A stretch of DNA of 64,000 nucleotides from an uncultured Shimia sp. (GTDB lineage Bacteria; Pseudomonadota; Alphaproteobacteria; Rhodobacterales; Rhodobacteraceae). The position numbers and the translations under genes were made by a program. The notes beneath the pieces are model-generated. The model ran no database searches and had not been told where the DNA came from. It worked only from the letters and a program-made list of their open reading frames with translations. Shown here piece after piece: positions 15,906-24,192 of this stretch (position 1 is its first letter; every line of letters starts with the position of its first letter). The stretch lies in NCBI RefSeq assembly GCF_947493595.1, contig NZ_CANLRL010000001.1, forward strand, positions 620,001-684,000, written 5' to 3'.

Positions 15906-17276
15906 TCACACGTTGAGCAAAAGGTGCTCACGTTCCCATGGGGAGATCACTGCGAGGAACTCTTCGTATTCCGCACGTTTCACAATGGAATAGACCCGCG
16001 CAAAATCCGGTCCCAAGATGTCATGCAGATCTTTGGCTTCATCAAATAGATCGAGCGCGCCACCCAGAATACGGGGGATGGCCTCTTCCCCATCATAGGC
16101 ATCACCCTTGAACTGTTTGTCCGGGCGTTCTTGCTCCAAGAGGCCAAGGTAGCCGCAGGCGAGTGAGGCAGCGATGCCGAGGTAGGGATTGCAGTCCATG
16201 CCGGCGAGGCGGTTTTCCACGCGGCGGGCTTGTGGCGAGGAAATGGGAATGCGGATGCCGGTGGTGCGGTTGTCTCGTGCCCATTCCAGATTGATCGGGG
16301 CTGCGTGGTCGCGCACGTATCGACGGTAAGAGTTCACATAGGGCGCCATCACGGCAATTGCGGCGGGCAGGTGGTTTTGCAGGCCGGCAATGAAGTGGAA
16401 AAACGCATCTGTTTCGCCCCCTTGCGGGCCGGAGAAGATGTTTTGCCCGGTTTCGATGTCAAGGATCGAATGGTGGATGTGCATGGCAGAGCCGGGCTCG
16501 TCCTCGATGGGTTTGGCCATAAAGGTCGCATAGCAATCGTGACGCAAGGCCGCCTCGCGGATAAAGCGCTTGAAGTAGAAAACCTCATCCGCCAATTTGA
16601 GCGGATCGCCGTGCACCATGTTGATTTCAAGCTGACCTGCGCCACCTTCTTGGGTGATGCCGTCGATCTCGAAACCCTGCGCTTCAGCAAAATCATAGAT
16701 ATCGTCAATGACGGGGCCAAATTCGTCCACGGCGGTCATGGAATAGGCCTGACGTGCGGCCGCTGGACGGCCGGAGCGGCCCATCATTGGTTTGATTTCC
16801 TGACGTGGATCGGTGTTGCGTGCCACGAGGAAAAATTCGATTTCCGGGGCCACAATCGGCTCCCAGCCTTTATCACGGTAGAGCTGGATCACCCGTTTGA
16901 GCACATTTCTCGGTGAAAACTCGACCGGCGAGCCGTCCAGATTATAGGCGTCGTGAATGACCTGAAGCGTCCAATCGGCGGTCCAGGGCGCGGCGGTGGC
17001 CGTGCTCCAATCCGGGCGCAGGATCATGTCTTTTTCGATAAAACCTTCTTCACCGGCCGCTTCGCCCCAACCACCTGTCAGGGTTTGATAAAAGATCGAA
17101 TCCGGGAGGTGGAAATATTCTTGGCGGGCAAACTTGGTGGCCGGTACGGCCTTGCCACGGGCAATCCCCGGAAGATCGGAGATAATGCATTCTACTTCGT
17201 CGAGACGGTGGCCCTCCAAATAGGCGCGGGCGGCGTCAGGGGTCTTTGAAAGCCAGTCGGTTTTGGGGGCGGTCAT
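15906..17276 (-). CDS. puuA: Glutamine-synthetase-like gamma-glutamyl ligase (PuuA family), copy A
   Basis: A 456-aa member of the type I glutamine synthetase superfamily. The beta-grasp N domain (about 20-120) has DLPGIARGKAVP. The catalytic barrel has the metal ligands in APEIEFFLVA and GAGQLEINMVHGDPL, the nucleotide segment FMAKPIEDEPGSAMHIHHS, and the RIPISSPQARRVENRLAG loop. The adenylylation loop NLYDLP of true GlnA is absent, and glnA itself is at 55-56.5 kb, so this is a ligase joining glutamate to an amine. Its ATG overlaps the upstream amidotransferase stop (ATGA). The amine is unknown; putrescine is the best-known case. Confidence 0.87.
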   Translation of the reverse strand: MTAPKTDWLSKTPDAARAYLEGHRLDEVECIISDLPGIARGKAVPATKFARQEYFHLPDSIFYQTLTGGWGEAAGEEGFIEKDMILRPDWSTATAAPWTADWTLQVIHDAYNLDGSPVEFSPRNVLKRVIQLYRDKGWEPIVAPEIEFFLVARNTDPRQEIKPMMGRSGRPAAARQAYSMTAVDEFGPVIDDIYDFAEAQGFEIDGITQEGGAGQLEINMVHGDPLKLADEVFYFKRFIREAALRHDCYATFMAKPIEDEPGSAMHIHHSILDIETGQNIFSGPQGGETDAFFHFIAGLQNHLPAAIAVMAPYVNSYRRYVRDHAAPINLEWARDNRTTGIRIPISSPQARRVENRLAGMDCNPYLGIAASLACGYLGLLEQERPDKQFKGDAYDGEEAIPRILGGALDLFDEAKDLHDILGPDFARVYSIVKRAEYEEFLAVISPWEREHLLLNV

Positions 17277-17956
17277 CGGGGGCGCTCCTGTCGGAAGAAG
17301 TCTGCAAATTGATCTGCAATGGTTTGACTGTTTGTCGGTTCATCAAGTTCGTCGATTGCGGCGTCGAGAATGGCGTCTGGCACAACACCACGGCCGCGGG
17401 TGTTGATCAGGCCGTCAACAAAGTCGGCGGAGAATTCCGGATGCGCCTGAACCGTGATGGCGCGGTCGCCGTAGAGGATGGCGGCGTTTTTGCAAAAATC
17501 GTTGGACGCGATAGCAACGGCACCGGGCGGCAGTTCCGTGACTTGGTCCTGATGCCAGGCGTTCATGGCAATTTCGGTGCCGGAAAAGTCGTAGCTCTGA
17601 CGCCCGACAGCCCAGCCGCCGTCAAACTTTTCCACTTTTCCACCAAGAGCTTGCGCGATGATCTGATGGCCGAAACACACGCCAACCAGTGGGATGCTTT
17701 GTGTCACGGCATCGCGGATGAAGTCTTCCAGTGGTGGGATCCAAGCGTGGTCTTCGTAGACTCCGTGTTTGGAACCGGTGATGAGCCAGCCGTCGGCGTC
17801 GGTTACCGCTTCGGGGAAGTCTCCATCGACCACTTTATAGCCTGCAAATTCGAATTCCTGCCCAGAGAGCAAGGACTTAAACATCTCGATGTAGTTGCCG
17901 TAGTGCGGTTCAAGCTCGTCAGGCGCGTGGCCAGTCAAAAGGATGCCGATTTTCAT
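17273..17956 (-). CDS. Class I glutamine amidotransferase-like hydrolase
   Basis: A 227-aa single-domain class I GATase. The nucleophile Cys is in GVCFGHQI (elbow GxCxGHQ), and the His and Glu of the triad are in VQAHPEFS. The oxyanion region is WLITGSKHGVYED. With no synthase domain, and placed between two glutamine-synthetase-like ligases, it probably cleaves a gamma-glutamyl amide. That would be the job of PuuD (gamma-glutamyl-GABA hydrolase), though it is not a close PuuD sequence. It is coupled by ATGA to ligase A. An AATTTGATCAAATT palindrome lies 11 bases upstream of its start. Confidence 0.82.
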   Translation of the reverse strand: MKIGILLTGHAPDELEPHYGNYIEMFKSLLSGQEFEFAGYKVVDGDFPEAVTDADGWLITGSKHGVYEDHAWIPPLEDFIRDAVTQSIPLVGVCFGHQIIAQALGGKVEKFDGGWAVGRQSYDFSGTEIAMNAWHQDQVTELPPGAVAIASNDFCKNAAILYGDRAITVQAHPEFSADFVDGLINTRGRGVVPDAILDAAIDELDEPTNSQTIADQFADFFRQERPR

Positions 17957-17966
17957 GTATCACCAG

Positions 17967-17980
17967 AATTTGATCAAATT
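17967..17980 (-). promoter_or_regulatory. AATTTGATCAAATT palindrome, probable operator (copy 1)
   Basis: A perfect 14-bp palindrome just upstream of the amidotransferase start codon. The identical 14-mer occurs once more, in front of ligase B (19349-19362), and I found it nowhere else in the window. Two exact copies at the same place in two promoters of one catabolic locus point to a shared dimeric regulator, whose gene is not in the window. Confidence 0.65.
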
Positions 17981-18015
17981 AATGGTAGCGGGAGACAGGC
18001 GCTCGCGCAAGCGTG

Positions 18016-19332
18016 TCATACACGCTCCAGATAGGTTTTCCAGCGGTCCGCTGCGTCGATCTCGGCGAGTTTTTGCGCCTCCTGGCGTTTGGTCATCACT
18101 AGATTGTCGATCAGCTGCTTTGGCAGGCAACGCGCAATAAAGGCATCGCTTTCAAACAGCGCAATGGCGTCGTCCCAGCTTTTGGCCAGTTGCGGCAGGT
18201 CCTGCGCATAAGCATTGCCGGTGGTTGGGGCAGGCGGCATCAAGCCTTCGGAGATGCCTTCGATGGCCGCACCAAGAATGGCCGCGAGCATCAGGTAGGG
18301 GTTCACATCTCCACCGGACACGCGGTGCTCAATGCGGCGGGCGGCGTTCGGGCCGCCGGGAATGCGGATGGCAGCGGTGCGGTTTTCGTAGCCCCAGCAC
18401 ACGGTTGTTGGCGCGTGGGCACCCGGTGCAAAGCGGTCATAAGACGGGCCGTGCGGCGCGAAGATTAGGGTGGAGGCGCGCATGGCCTCCAAGCAACCTG
18501 CCACGGCGGACTTTAGAAGGTTCGAGCCTTCTGCGGTGCCATTGTCAAAGACGTTGTTATCGTTTTCATCCACCACAGAGAAATGCACGTGCATGCCGTT
18601 GCCGGCGTCATCGCCGTAAGGCTTGGCCATGAAAGTGGCGGCAAAGCCGTGGTTGCGAGCGGTTTCACGCAGCAACTGCTTGATCAGTAAGGCATCGTCG
18701 GCGGCTTTCATCGCTGTTTGGTGATTAAGGGTTACTTCAAACTGTCCTACGCCACCTTCACAGGTCATGGTTTGCAATGGGATTCCCATCGCAGCTGCGC
18801 CGTCGTAGATGTCGCTGAAGAATTCGTCAAAAGCATCGAGTTCCGAGACACTGAGGATTTCAGACGCATCGAGCTGTCGGCCATCGCGGGGGTGCTTTGG
18901 AGGCACAAGATGGGCACCGCTGTCGTCCACGAGGGTGAACTCCATTTCGGTGGCAGCAACCACAGTCCAGCCGCGGGCGGTGTAGCGTTCCAGTACGGTG
19001 GCTAAGGCCTGAATGGGATCGCCCATAAAGGGGCTGCCGTCTTCGTTGGTCATGCCCATTAGAACAAGTTGGGACGGCGTTTTGAGCCATGGCATCGGCA
19101 CAGCACCGCGTGGGGATGGGGTGAGTACACCATCCGCATCGCCACTTTCAAACACCAGCGGGCTGTTCTCGATGTCACAACCCCAGATGTCCAGATTGAG
19201 GGCCGAGAGGGGCAGACGCGCGCCGCCTTTGTCGAGTTTTGGGAGATGTTCAGAAGGCAGCCGTTTGCCGCGCAATTGGCCGTTGAGATCTACTGCACCA
19301 ATCCGGAAGGTTGCGCTTTGTGCCGGGTCCAT
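18016..19332 (-). CDS. Glutamine-synthetase-like gamma-glutamyl ligase, copy B
   Basis: A 438-aa glutamine-synthetase superfamily protein, clearly different from copy A. It starts at the beta-grasp domain (FRIGAVDLNGQLRGKRLP). The barrel motifs are ATEMEFTLVDD, GVGQFEVTLNHQTAMKAAD, FMAKPYGDDAGNGMHVHFS and RIPGGPNAARRIEHRVSGGDVNPYL. There is no adenylylation loop. Two such ligases in one locus suggest two amine substrates or two pathway steps. It is preceded by the second AATTTGATCAAATT site 16 bases before its ATG and followed 60 bases later by the amidotransferase gene with its own copy. The substrate is unknown. Confidence 0.86.
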   Translation of the reverse strand: MDPAQSATFRIGAVDLNGQLRGKRLPSEHLPKLDKGGARLPLSALNLDIWGCDIENSPLVFESGDADGVLTPSPRGAVPMPWLKTPSQLVLMGMTNEDGSPFMGDPIQALATVLERYTARGWTVVAATEMEFTLVDDSGAHLVPPKHPRDGRQLDASEILSVSELDAFDEFFSDIYDGAAAMGIPLQTMTCEGGVGQFEVTLNHQTAMKAADDALLIKQLLRETARNHGFAATFMAKPYGDDAGNGMHVHFSVVDENDNNVFDNGTAEGSNLLKSAVAGCLEAMRASTLIFAPHGPSYDRFAPGAHAPTTVCWGYENRTAAIRIPGGPNAARRIEHRVSGGDVNPYLMLAAILGAAIEGISEGLMPPAPTTGNAYAQDLPQLAKSWDDAIALFESDAFIARCLPKQLIDNLVMTKRQEAQKLAEIDAADRWKTYLERV

Positions 19333-19348
19333 GGGTCACCACATTTGT

Positions 19349-19362
19349 AATTTGATCAAATT
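19349..19362 (-). promoter_or_regulatory. AATTTGATCAAATT palindrome, probable operator (copy 2)
   Basis: Identical to the site at 17967-17980 and placed 16 bases before the ligase B start codon. It is flanked by T/A-rich sequence (TTTGTAATTTGATC), compatible with overlap of a promoter -10 region or early leader. Confidence 0.65.
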
Positions 19363-19436
19363 ATCGGGGGCGTCAGATCAATTGTCCAGAAGAAAATTGC
19401 GGGCGTTTGCGGGCGTGTCGGTATTGCGTCTGTATC

Positions 19437-19456
19437 GCGGCTGTTTTGCGGAGGTG
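19437..19456 (+). repeat. 20-base dispersed repeat, also at 61999-62018
   Basis: The sequence GCGGCTGTTTTGCGGAGGTG is identical here and at 61999-62018. In both places it is preceded by one or two TCGGTATT units. It is non-coding and close to the end of a transcription unit. Confidence 0.6.
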
Positions 19457-19460
19457 GAAA

Positions 19461-19497
19461 AAAAGCCAAAACACCCGCCAATGTCTGACGGGTGTTT
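19461..19497 (-). terminator. Rho-independent terminator of the ABC transporter operon
   Basis: AAACACCCG (19469-19477) pairs with CGGGTGTTT (19489-19497). On the minus strand the stem is followed by TGGCTTTTTTTCC. It lies 30 bases after the stop of the last permease gene and separates the transporter from the ligase operon. Confidence 0.75.
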
Positions 19498-19526
19498 AGC
19501 AATTATTCAGGTGGTGCGGTCCGCGA

Positions 19527-20333
19527 TCAGCGGATCAGGTTTGGACGCACACGCAGCTTTTTCACGGATGCCTGAGGCAGGTGTTTGTTCAGGCGTTTGT
19601 TCACCAGACCGAAGATCCAGATGATCACCAGCGTGAGCAAGATGAAGTACATCGCCAGGATCGGGTAGGGTACAAACGGGTTGTAGGTTTTATCCGCAAA
19701 GTAGTTGGCATAGTAGAGCGCGTCCCCCTGCTGTCGCCATGCCGGGAAGCCGGAAAAGAACACCAGTGTGGTGGCGTGAAACAGGAAGATGGCTTCGTTG
19801 GTGTAGGCCGGCCACGCCAGGCGCATCATGGTTGGGAACATGATGCGGCGGAAGCGGAACCAACCAGTGATGCCATAAGCATCTGCGGCCTCCACGTCGC
19901 CTTTCGGGATGGAGCGCAGCGCACCGTAGAAGATTTCTGCCGAGTAGGCTGAAGTGTTCAGGAACAGTACGATCAGCGCACCCAAAGCCGCAGAGGACAG
20001 CGGGTTGAAGATCGGCGACACGCCTTTGAGTGACAGGAACAGGAAGTAGCCAAAGAAGAACTGGATAAACAGCGGGCTGCCCCGGAAGAGGAAGATAAAC
20101 CATTCTGCCGGTTTGCGCGCCCAGCGTGTATTGGAGTTCTTGGCCACCGCCAAAAGATTGGCAAAAAAGAAGCCGGTCACAATCGCCAACAGGCCGTAGT
20201 AAACATTCCAGATCATGCCGGAGCCGATCAGGGTGAAGTGCTCACACAGGGTGAAATCCGTGCGCGGCAACATACGTTCGCCATAACCCAAAGAGCGGAA
20301 GGCGTAGTTCTGAATGGTGTCGAAACAGCTCAT
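19527..20333 (-). CDS. Polar amino-acid ABC transporter permease (HisM type)
   Basis: A 268-aa inner-membrane permease of the His/Glu/Gln/Arg/opine family with about five helices. The EAA loop that contacts the ATPase is GDVEAADAYGITGWFRFRRIMFP. FRGSPLFIQFFFGYF and LNTSAYSAEIFYGALRSIP are standard family segments. The ATG overlaps the stop of the partner permease (ATGA). It forms the channel with the gene at 20330-21220. The transported compound is probably a basic or amide amino acid or an amine derivative, judging from family and neighbours. Confidence 0.9.
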   Translation of the reverse strand: MSCFDTIQNYAFRSLGYGERMLPRTDFTLCEHFTLIGSGMIWNVYYGLLAIVTGFFFANLLAVAKNSNTRWARKPAEWFIFLFRGSPLFIQFFFGYFLFLSLKGVSPIFNPLSSAALGALIVLFLNTSAYSAEIFYGALRSIPKGDVEAADAYGITGWFRFRRIMFPTMMRLAWPAYTNEAIFLFHATTLVFFSGFPAWRQQGDALYYANYFADKTYNPFVPYPILAMYFILLTLVIIWIFGLVNKRLNKHLPQASVKKLRVRPNLIR

Positions 20334-21220
20334 GCCGCGCTCCCCGCTTTGCGTTGGGATTCCCCGTCCAATGTGGCCTGTCCATGGGACAGACGTTTGG
20401 TGACACGTGCCAAGACAATCTCAGACACGCGAGTGAACAGCAGGTAGAAAATCAGCAGAGCCAGGAAGTACCACATGCGCCAGTCGCCGTGCGGATAGGC
20501 GGTGAAGCGGGCGGTTTTGGACGCGCCCAGATCGCGTGCCCAGTAGACGATGTCTTCGACCCCCAGCAGGAACAACAGCGGGGTGGCTTTGATCAGCACC
20601 ATCCAGAGGTTGGACAGACCGGGCAGGGCGTAGATCCACATCTGTGGCATCAGGATACGCCAGAAAGTTTGGCGTGGCGTCATGCCGTAAGCTTCGGCGG
20701 TTTCAAGTTGTGGCCGCGGTACGGCCTGCATGGCGCCGTAGAGCACGTTGGCGGCAAAGGCGCCAAAGACGATGGCGAAGGTGAACACCGCGAGCCAGAA
20801 GCCATAAATCTCATGCACCCATTGGGGGGAGGAGCTAAGCGGCATTTTGGCCATGTCACAGACCAGGAACTCGTTGCCCTGGCGGACCGGCTCTGTCCAT
20901 TCGGGACATTTGACCTTGTGGCGCATCCATTCGATCGCCTGATCCAGCGCAATCACAAAGAAGAGGAAGAAGGCAATGTCTGGCACGCCGCGCACAATGG
21001 CGATGTAGCCCTTACCAAACCAGCGCACGAGGAAGAAGCGCGCACGGGCGGCCATGGCGCCGCCGAGGCCAAACAACAGCGCAGTTGGGGCGGTGATCGC
21101 CAGCAACAACAGCACCGTGCCAAAGGAGGCGTAAAAGGCCATGTGCTTCCCGGTGGTGAGATAGCAGCTAAGCCAGGACAAACCTTCTAGGACCGAAGGA
21201 TCTGAGCAATAGGCAAAAAT
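20330..21220 (-). CDS. Polar amino-acid ABC transporter permease (HisQ type), probable ATT start
   Basis: A permease of about 296 aa with the EAA loop PRPQLETAEAYGMTPRQTFWRILMPQM. No ATG, GTG or TTG gives a good start: TTG 21181 has its AGAAGG too close, and ATG 21142 would remove the segment just before the first helix. The frame stays open upstream and reads as protein (FAYCSDPSVLEGLSWLSCY). At 21218-21220 it has ATT exactly six bases after AGAGG. I therefore propose initiation at ATT, a rare start known from infC. A shorter form beginning at 21181 or 21142 remains possible. It is coupled to the HisM-type gene. Confidence 0.82.
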   Translation of the reverse strand: MFAYCSDPSVLEGLSWLSCYLTTGKHMAFYASFGTVLLLLAITAPTALLFGLGGAMAARARFFLVRWFGKGYIAIVRGVPDIAFFLFFVIALDQAIEWMRHKVKCPEWTEPVRQGNEFLVCDMAKMPLSSSPQWVHEIYGFWLAVFTFAIVFGAFAANVLYGAMQAVPRPQLETAEAYGMTPRQTFWRILMPQMWIYALPGLSNLWMVLIKATPLLFLLGVEDIVYWARDLGASKTARFTAYPHGDWRMWYFLALLIFYLLFTRVSEIVLARVTKRLSHGQATLDGESQRKAGSAA

Positions 21221-21286
21221 GGCTGGCCTCTTTCGTGTGATCTTGGGGCAGTGCGGCCACGTGGGGCAGTCCGCCGGGTGGGAAAA

Positions 21287-21309
21287 GGGGGAGGCTGAGC
21301 CCCCCCCCT
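21287..21309 (-). promoter_or_regulatory. GC-rich hairpin between binding-protein and permease genes
   Basis: GGGGGAGGCTGAGCC followed by a C run folds into a strong stem (GGGGG with CCCCC, GGC with GCC). It lies 25 bases past the binding-protein stop on the minus strand. A CCCTTTTCCC tail gives only a weak T-run. Such hairpins in ABC operons usually protect the upstream mRNA or reduce read-through so that binding protein exceeds permease. Confidence 0.55.
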
Positions 21310-21334
21310 CAATTGGTTTTCAAATGGGGAAGGC

Positions 21335-22042
21335 TTAGAATTTGCCTTCGATTTCCCACTTGTCCAGCAGGTCGTTCAGGCTGCCGTCTGCCTTCATGGA
21401 AGCGATGGCTGCGTCGAACTTGCCGCGCAGATCGTCGTCAGATTCGCGGAACGCCATGCCGATGCCGCCACCGAGGTAAACGTCCTCGATAAAGGTCAGG
21501 TCGGTTTCAGCCACAAATGGTGCCAGAAAGTCTTTGTCCGCCATCACGGCGTCCACTTCACCTGCGTTCACAGCTGCGATGGTTTCATCCGGAGTGTTGA
21601 ACTCAACCAGTGTCGCGCCGGTAGTGGCCACGTGGCTGGACTGGATGGTGCTGGTTTGCGCCGCAACGATCGCGGAGTTCACGTCCACGTCCGCAGACAG
21701 AGCGGCGTAGGCGGATGGGGAAGGGCGGGTGTAGCCCTGGGTGAAGTCCATGGTCTCTTCACGCTCATCGGTGATGGACATGCCTGCGATGATGGCGTCG
21801 TAGTTGCCGGACTGCAGGTTAGGAATGATGCTGTCCCAGTCGTTGGTGACCCACTCGCAGGTCAGGGAGGCGCGTTTGCAGAGCTCGTCGCCCAGCTCAC
21901 GCTCAAAGCCGTCCACTTCGCCAGCGTCGTTGATGAAGTTGTATGGAGGGTAGGCGCCCTCGGTGCCAAGGCGCACGGTGTCGGCCATGGCGAAGCCTGC
22001 GGTCAGTGCCAGTGCGGCAGTGCTCAGGATCAGGTTTTTCAT
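21335..22042 (-). CDS. Periplasmic amino-acid binding protein (HisJ/ArgT-like)
   Basis: A 235-aa periplasmic binding protein. Residues 1-20 are a signal peptide cut after AMA. The mature protein starts DTVRLGTEGAYPPYNFINDAGEVDGFERELG, the classic opening of cluster 3 binding proteins. Ligand-pocket segments SGNYDAIIAGMSITDER, MDFTQGY and VDAVMADK are visible. The two Cys in ELCKRASLTCEW match the disulfide of LAO/HisJ-type proteins, which favours basic amino acids. It is second in the operon, 37 bases after the ATPase gene. Confidence 0.9.
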   Translation of the reverse strand: MKNLILSTAALALTAGFAMADTVRLGTEGAYPPYNFINDAGEVDGFERELGDELCKRASLTCEWVTNDWDSIIPNLQSGNYDAIIAGMSITDEREETMDFTQGYTRPSPSAYAALSADVDVNSAIVAAQTSTIQSSHVATTGATLVEFNTPDETIAAVNAGEVDAVMADKDFLAPFVAETDLTFIEDVYLGGGIGMAFRESDDDLRGKFDAAIASMKADGSLNDLLDKWEIEGKF

Positions 22043-22079
22043 AGTTTTGCTCCCTATGGATTGGTTGTTCTGTTGTTTT

Positions 22080-22853
22080 TTATGCGGCGGTTGAAGACAG
22101 GAACTGATTCAAACGTTCAGATTTTGGATTGCCAAAGAGCTCGTCTGGAGTGCCTTGTTCTTCGATCAGGCCTTGATGCAAAAACACAACGTGATCAGAC
22201 ACATCGCGGGCCATTTTCATGTCGTGGGTCACGATCATCATGGTGCGGCCTTCTTCGGCCAGCGCTTTGATTACGCGTACAACTTCCTGCTCAAGCTCTG
22301 GGTCGAGCGCCGAGGTGGGCTCATCAAACAGCAAAGCTTCCGGCTCCATCGCCAAGGCACGGGCAATGGCGGCGCGTTGTTGCTGACCACCGGAGAGCTG
22401 CGCCGGGTAGGCGTCATGTTTGTCGGCGATGCCCACTTTGTTGAGGTAGGCGTGCGCAGCCTCTTCAACCTCAGCCTTGTCGCGGCCAAGCACGGTAACA
22501 GGCGCCTCCATGACATTCTGCAGGATGGTCATGTGGGACCACAGGTTGAATTGCTGAAATACCATCGACAGGTTGGTGCGGATGCGCAGGATCTGTTTGG
22601 GGTCCGCCGGTTCGCGGGAATGGCCGGCACCTTTCCAGGTCACAGGTTCACCTTTGAACAGGATTTCGCCCTGCTGGCTGTGCTCCAGAAGGTTGGCGCA
22701 GCGCAGGATTGTGGATTTGCCGGAACCAGAGGAGCCAATCAAAGAAACCACATCGCCGCGGTGCGCGGTGATATCCACGCCCTTGATGACTTCTAGGTTG
22801 GCATAGGCCTTGTGCAGGTCGCGGATTTGCAGAACGGGCGTGGCTTCGCTCAC
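22080..22853 (-). CDS. Polar amino-acid ABC transporter ATP-binding protein (HisP type)
   Basis: A 257-aa ABC ATPase. Walker A is GSSGSGKST, the Q-loop VFQQFNLW, the signature LSGGQQQR, Walker B ALLFDEPTSALDPE and the H-loop IVTHDM. The insert REPADPKQILRIRTN before the Q-loop is typical of HisP/OccP proteins for basic amino acids and opines. It is the first gene of the transporter operon. Upstream at 22869-22894 there is an interrupted inverted repeat, ATTGGG-N14-CCCAAT, a possible operator distinct from the TTTGATCAAA sites downstream. Confidence 0.94.
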   Translation of the reverse strand: MSEATPVLQIRDLHKAYANLEVIKGVDITAHRGDVVSLIGSSGSGKSTILRCANLLEHSQQGEILFKGEPVTWKGAGHSREPADPKQILRIRTNLSMVFQQFNLWSHMTILQNVMEAPVTVLGRDKAEVEEAAHAYLNKVGIADKHDAYPAQLSGGQQQRAAIARALAMEPEALLFDEPTSALDPELEQEVVRVIKALAEEGRTMMIVTHDMKMARDVSDHVVFLHQGLIEEQGTPDELFGNPKSERLNQFLSSTAA

Positions 22854-22981
22854 AGTGTCCCCATCAGTATTGGGTTAATCATTGGTTGCCCAATAGGAAT
22901 GAAAATTTGCGCAATTGCAACTTTCAAAAGGGCGGGTGAAGCCCCCTAAGTGACGTTTTGTGCATTCATTTGGCCAAAAAG

Positions 22982-23716
22982 TCAGGGCGCGGGCGGGTTT
23001 GGCACAGCCTCATAAGAGCTTTGCGGCAGCGTCACCAGACCTTGTAGATACAATTTTCTGCGTTGACCCAACGTCAGCGCCTGAATAGCGTCATGTAACG
23101 CCTTTTGGATGCGTTCCACGTCGTGGTAACATGCGGAAATGAAGGGCAAAGCGGGTGTTGGGGCGGTCATATCGATGACACGCAACTCCAAAGCAAAGTC
23201 ATCATAGCGTTCCATCAATTTCCAGCTGATGATGTCCAATGCGGCAAATTCTGCTGCTCCATGGGCCACCATTTGAGCCGATTCCCGATGCGATCCGCTC
23301 TGAATTCGAGGGCCGATTCGCACACCGTGTTGATCAAAATGACGCCACACGGCCGCCCAACCGGATTGTGACAGGGGTTCATTATAGGCCAACGTAGCGC
23401 CGTCCAATGCGGTGAGGTTTTGTCCCTCATATCGGCGGTGGGCGACAATCACGGAACAGTAGTGTCCGGCCGGCGCTTCCAATATTCCGTGATCTGGCGC
23501 GCCAATCAGAGCAACTTTGTCCTTCAGTCGCGTTCGGTAGGGAAAACCACAGGTTTGGGCCAGTAAGAGGTCCGGGTTTTGCCAGACGTCCCAGAGATCG
23601 GCGTCTCGGGTCAGTTGTTGCGGCCCGTCGCCGTAGGCGTCTCGAAAAAGTTGCCAAAGCCGATCCCATGTCGCTGCCGCCTCCGGGCGATCATACATGG
23701 GAAAGGCGGCAATCAT
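22982..23716 (-). CDS. PhnD-like substrate-binding-fold protein, probably cytoplasmic
   Basis: A 244-aa protein with the fold of phosphate/phosphonate (PhnD) binding proteins: PMYDRPEAAATWDRLW, LLAQTCGFPYRT, VIVAHRRYEGQNLTALDGATLAYNEPLSQSGW and the SGSHRESAQMVAHGAAEFAALD hinge. It has no signal peptide and no transporter genes beside it, so it is unlikely to be a transport component. Its ATG overlaps the stop of the TerB-like gene upstream (ATGA). Stand-alone relatives occur in many Rhodobacterales with no assigned role. Confidence 0.8.
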   Translation of the reverse strand: MIAAFPMYDRPEAAATWDRLWQLFRDAYGDGPQQLTRDADLWDVWQNPDLLLAQTCGFPYRTRLKDKVALIGAPDHGILEAPAGHYCSVIVAHRRYEGQNLTALDGATLAYNEPLSQSGWAAVWRHFDQHGVRIGPRIQSGSHRESAQMVAHGAAEFAALDIISWKLMERYDDFALELRVIDMTAPTPALPFISACYHDVERIQKALHDAIQALTLGQRRKLYLQGLVTLPQSSYEAVPNPPAP

Positions 23717-24153
23717 GCCTGTGCGGCCATGCGTTGGCGGGCCAAAGCGCTGTCGCGGTCCGAGATGCCCAAAAGGTTAGCTGCCAAGCGTATGACGCTG
23801 TCTTCTTCTGCGTCACGTTCGCCGTCTGCCTGGACCACCTGCCACATGGCTTCGATCACCTCGATGCGCGCCTCCAATGGCACGGCATCTTTGATCGCAC
23901 GGGTGAAGCGAACGGTATCAGGCGCTTCGGATTCAAGCGTTTCGGCCTCTTTGCGCAGGGCGGTGGCCTCAAATGGGCTGAGGCCATAGCGGCCAGTGAC
24001 AATGCGTTCGATGCGGTCAGCTTCTGCCGGATCATAGACACCATCCGCGCGGGCAATGCGTACAAGCAAGGCGGTCAACGCCAGGCGGGCGTCAGCGTCA
24101 TCCAAAGTCTCGGGGGCGGGCGCCGTCAGGCGTTTGAGAAAATCTGCAAACAT
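23713..24153 (-). CDS. TerB-family helical protein
   Basis: A 146-aa all-helical protein of the TerB/YjdB-like family. The acidic metal-binding-type loops ARADGVYDPAEADRIERI and VVQADGERDAEEDSVIRLAANLLGI give the two repeats of the fold. The start ATG at 24153 was chosen because everything upstream in frame is non-coding repeat sequence. It is coupled to the PhnD-like gene. A paralog with the same layout is at 30820-31251, on the other side of the TRAP cluster. The link to tellurite resistance is by family name only. Confidence 0.85.
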   Translation of the reverse strand: MFADFLKRLTAPAPETLDDADARLALTALLVRIARADGVYDPAEADRIERIVTGRYGLSPFEATALRKEAETLESEAPDTVRFTRAIKDAVPLEARIEVIEAMWQVVQADGERDAEEDSVIRLAANLLGISDRDSALARQRMAAQA

Positions 24154-24192
24154 AGGCAAAGATGTAGGTCGCACAGCAACGTCTCGCAACCA

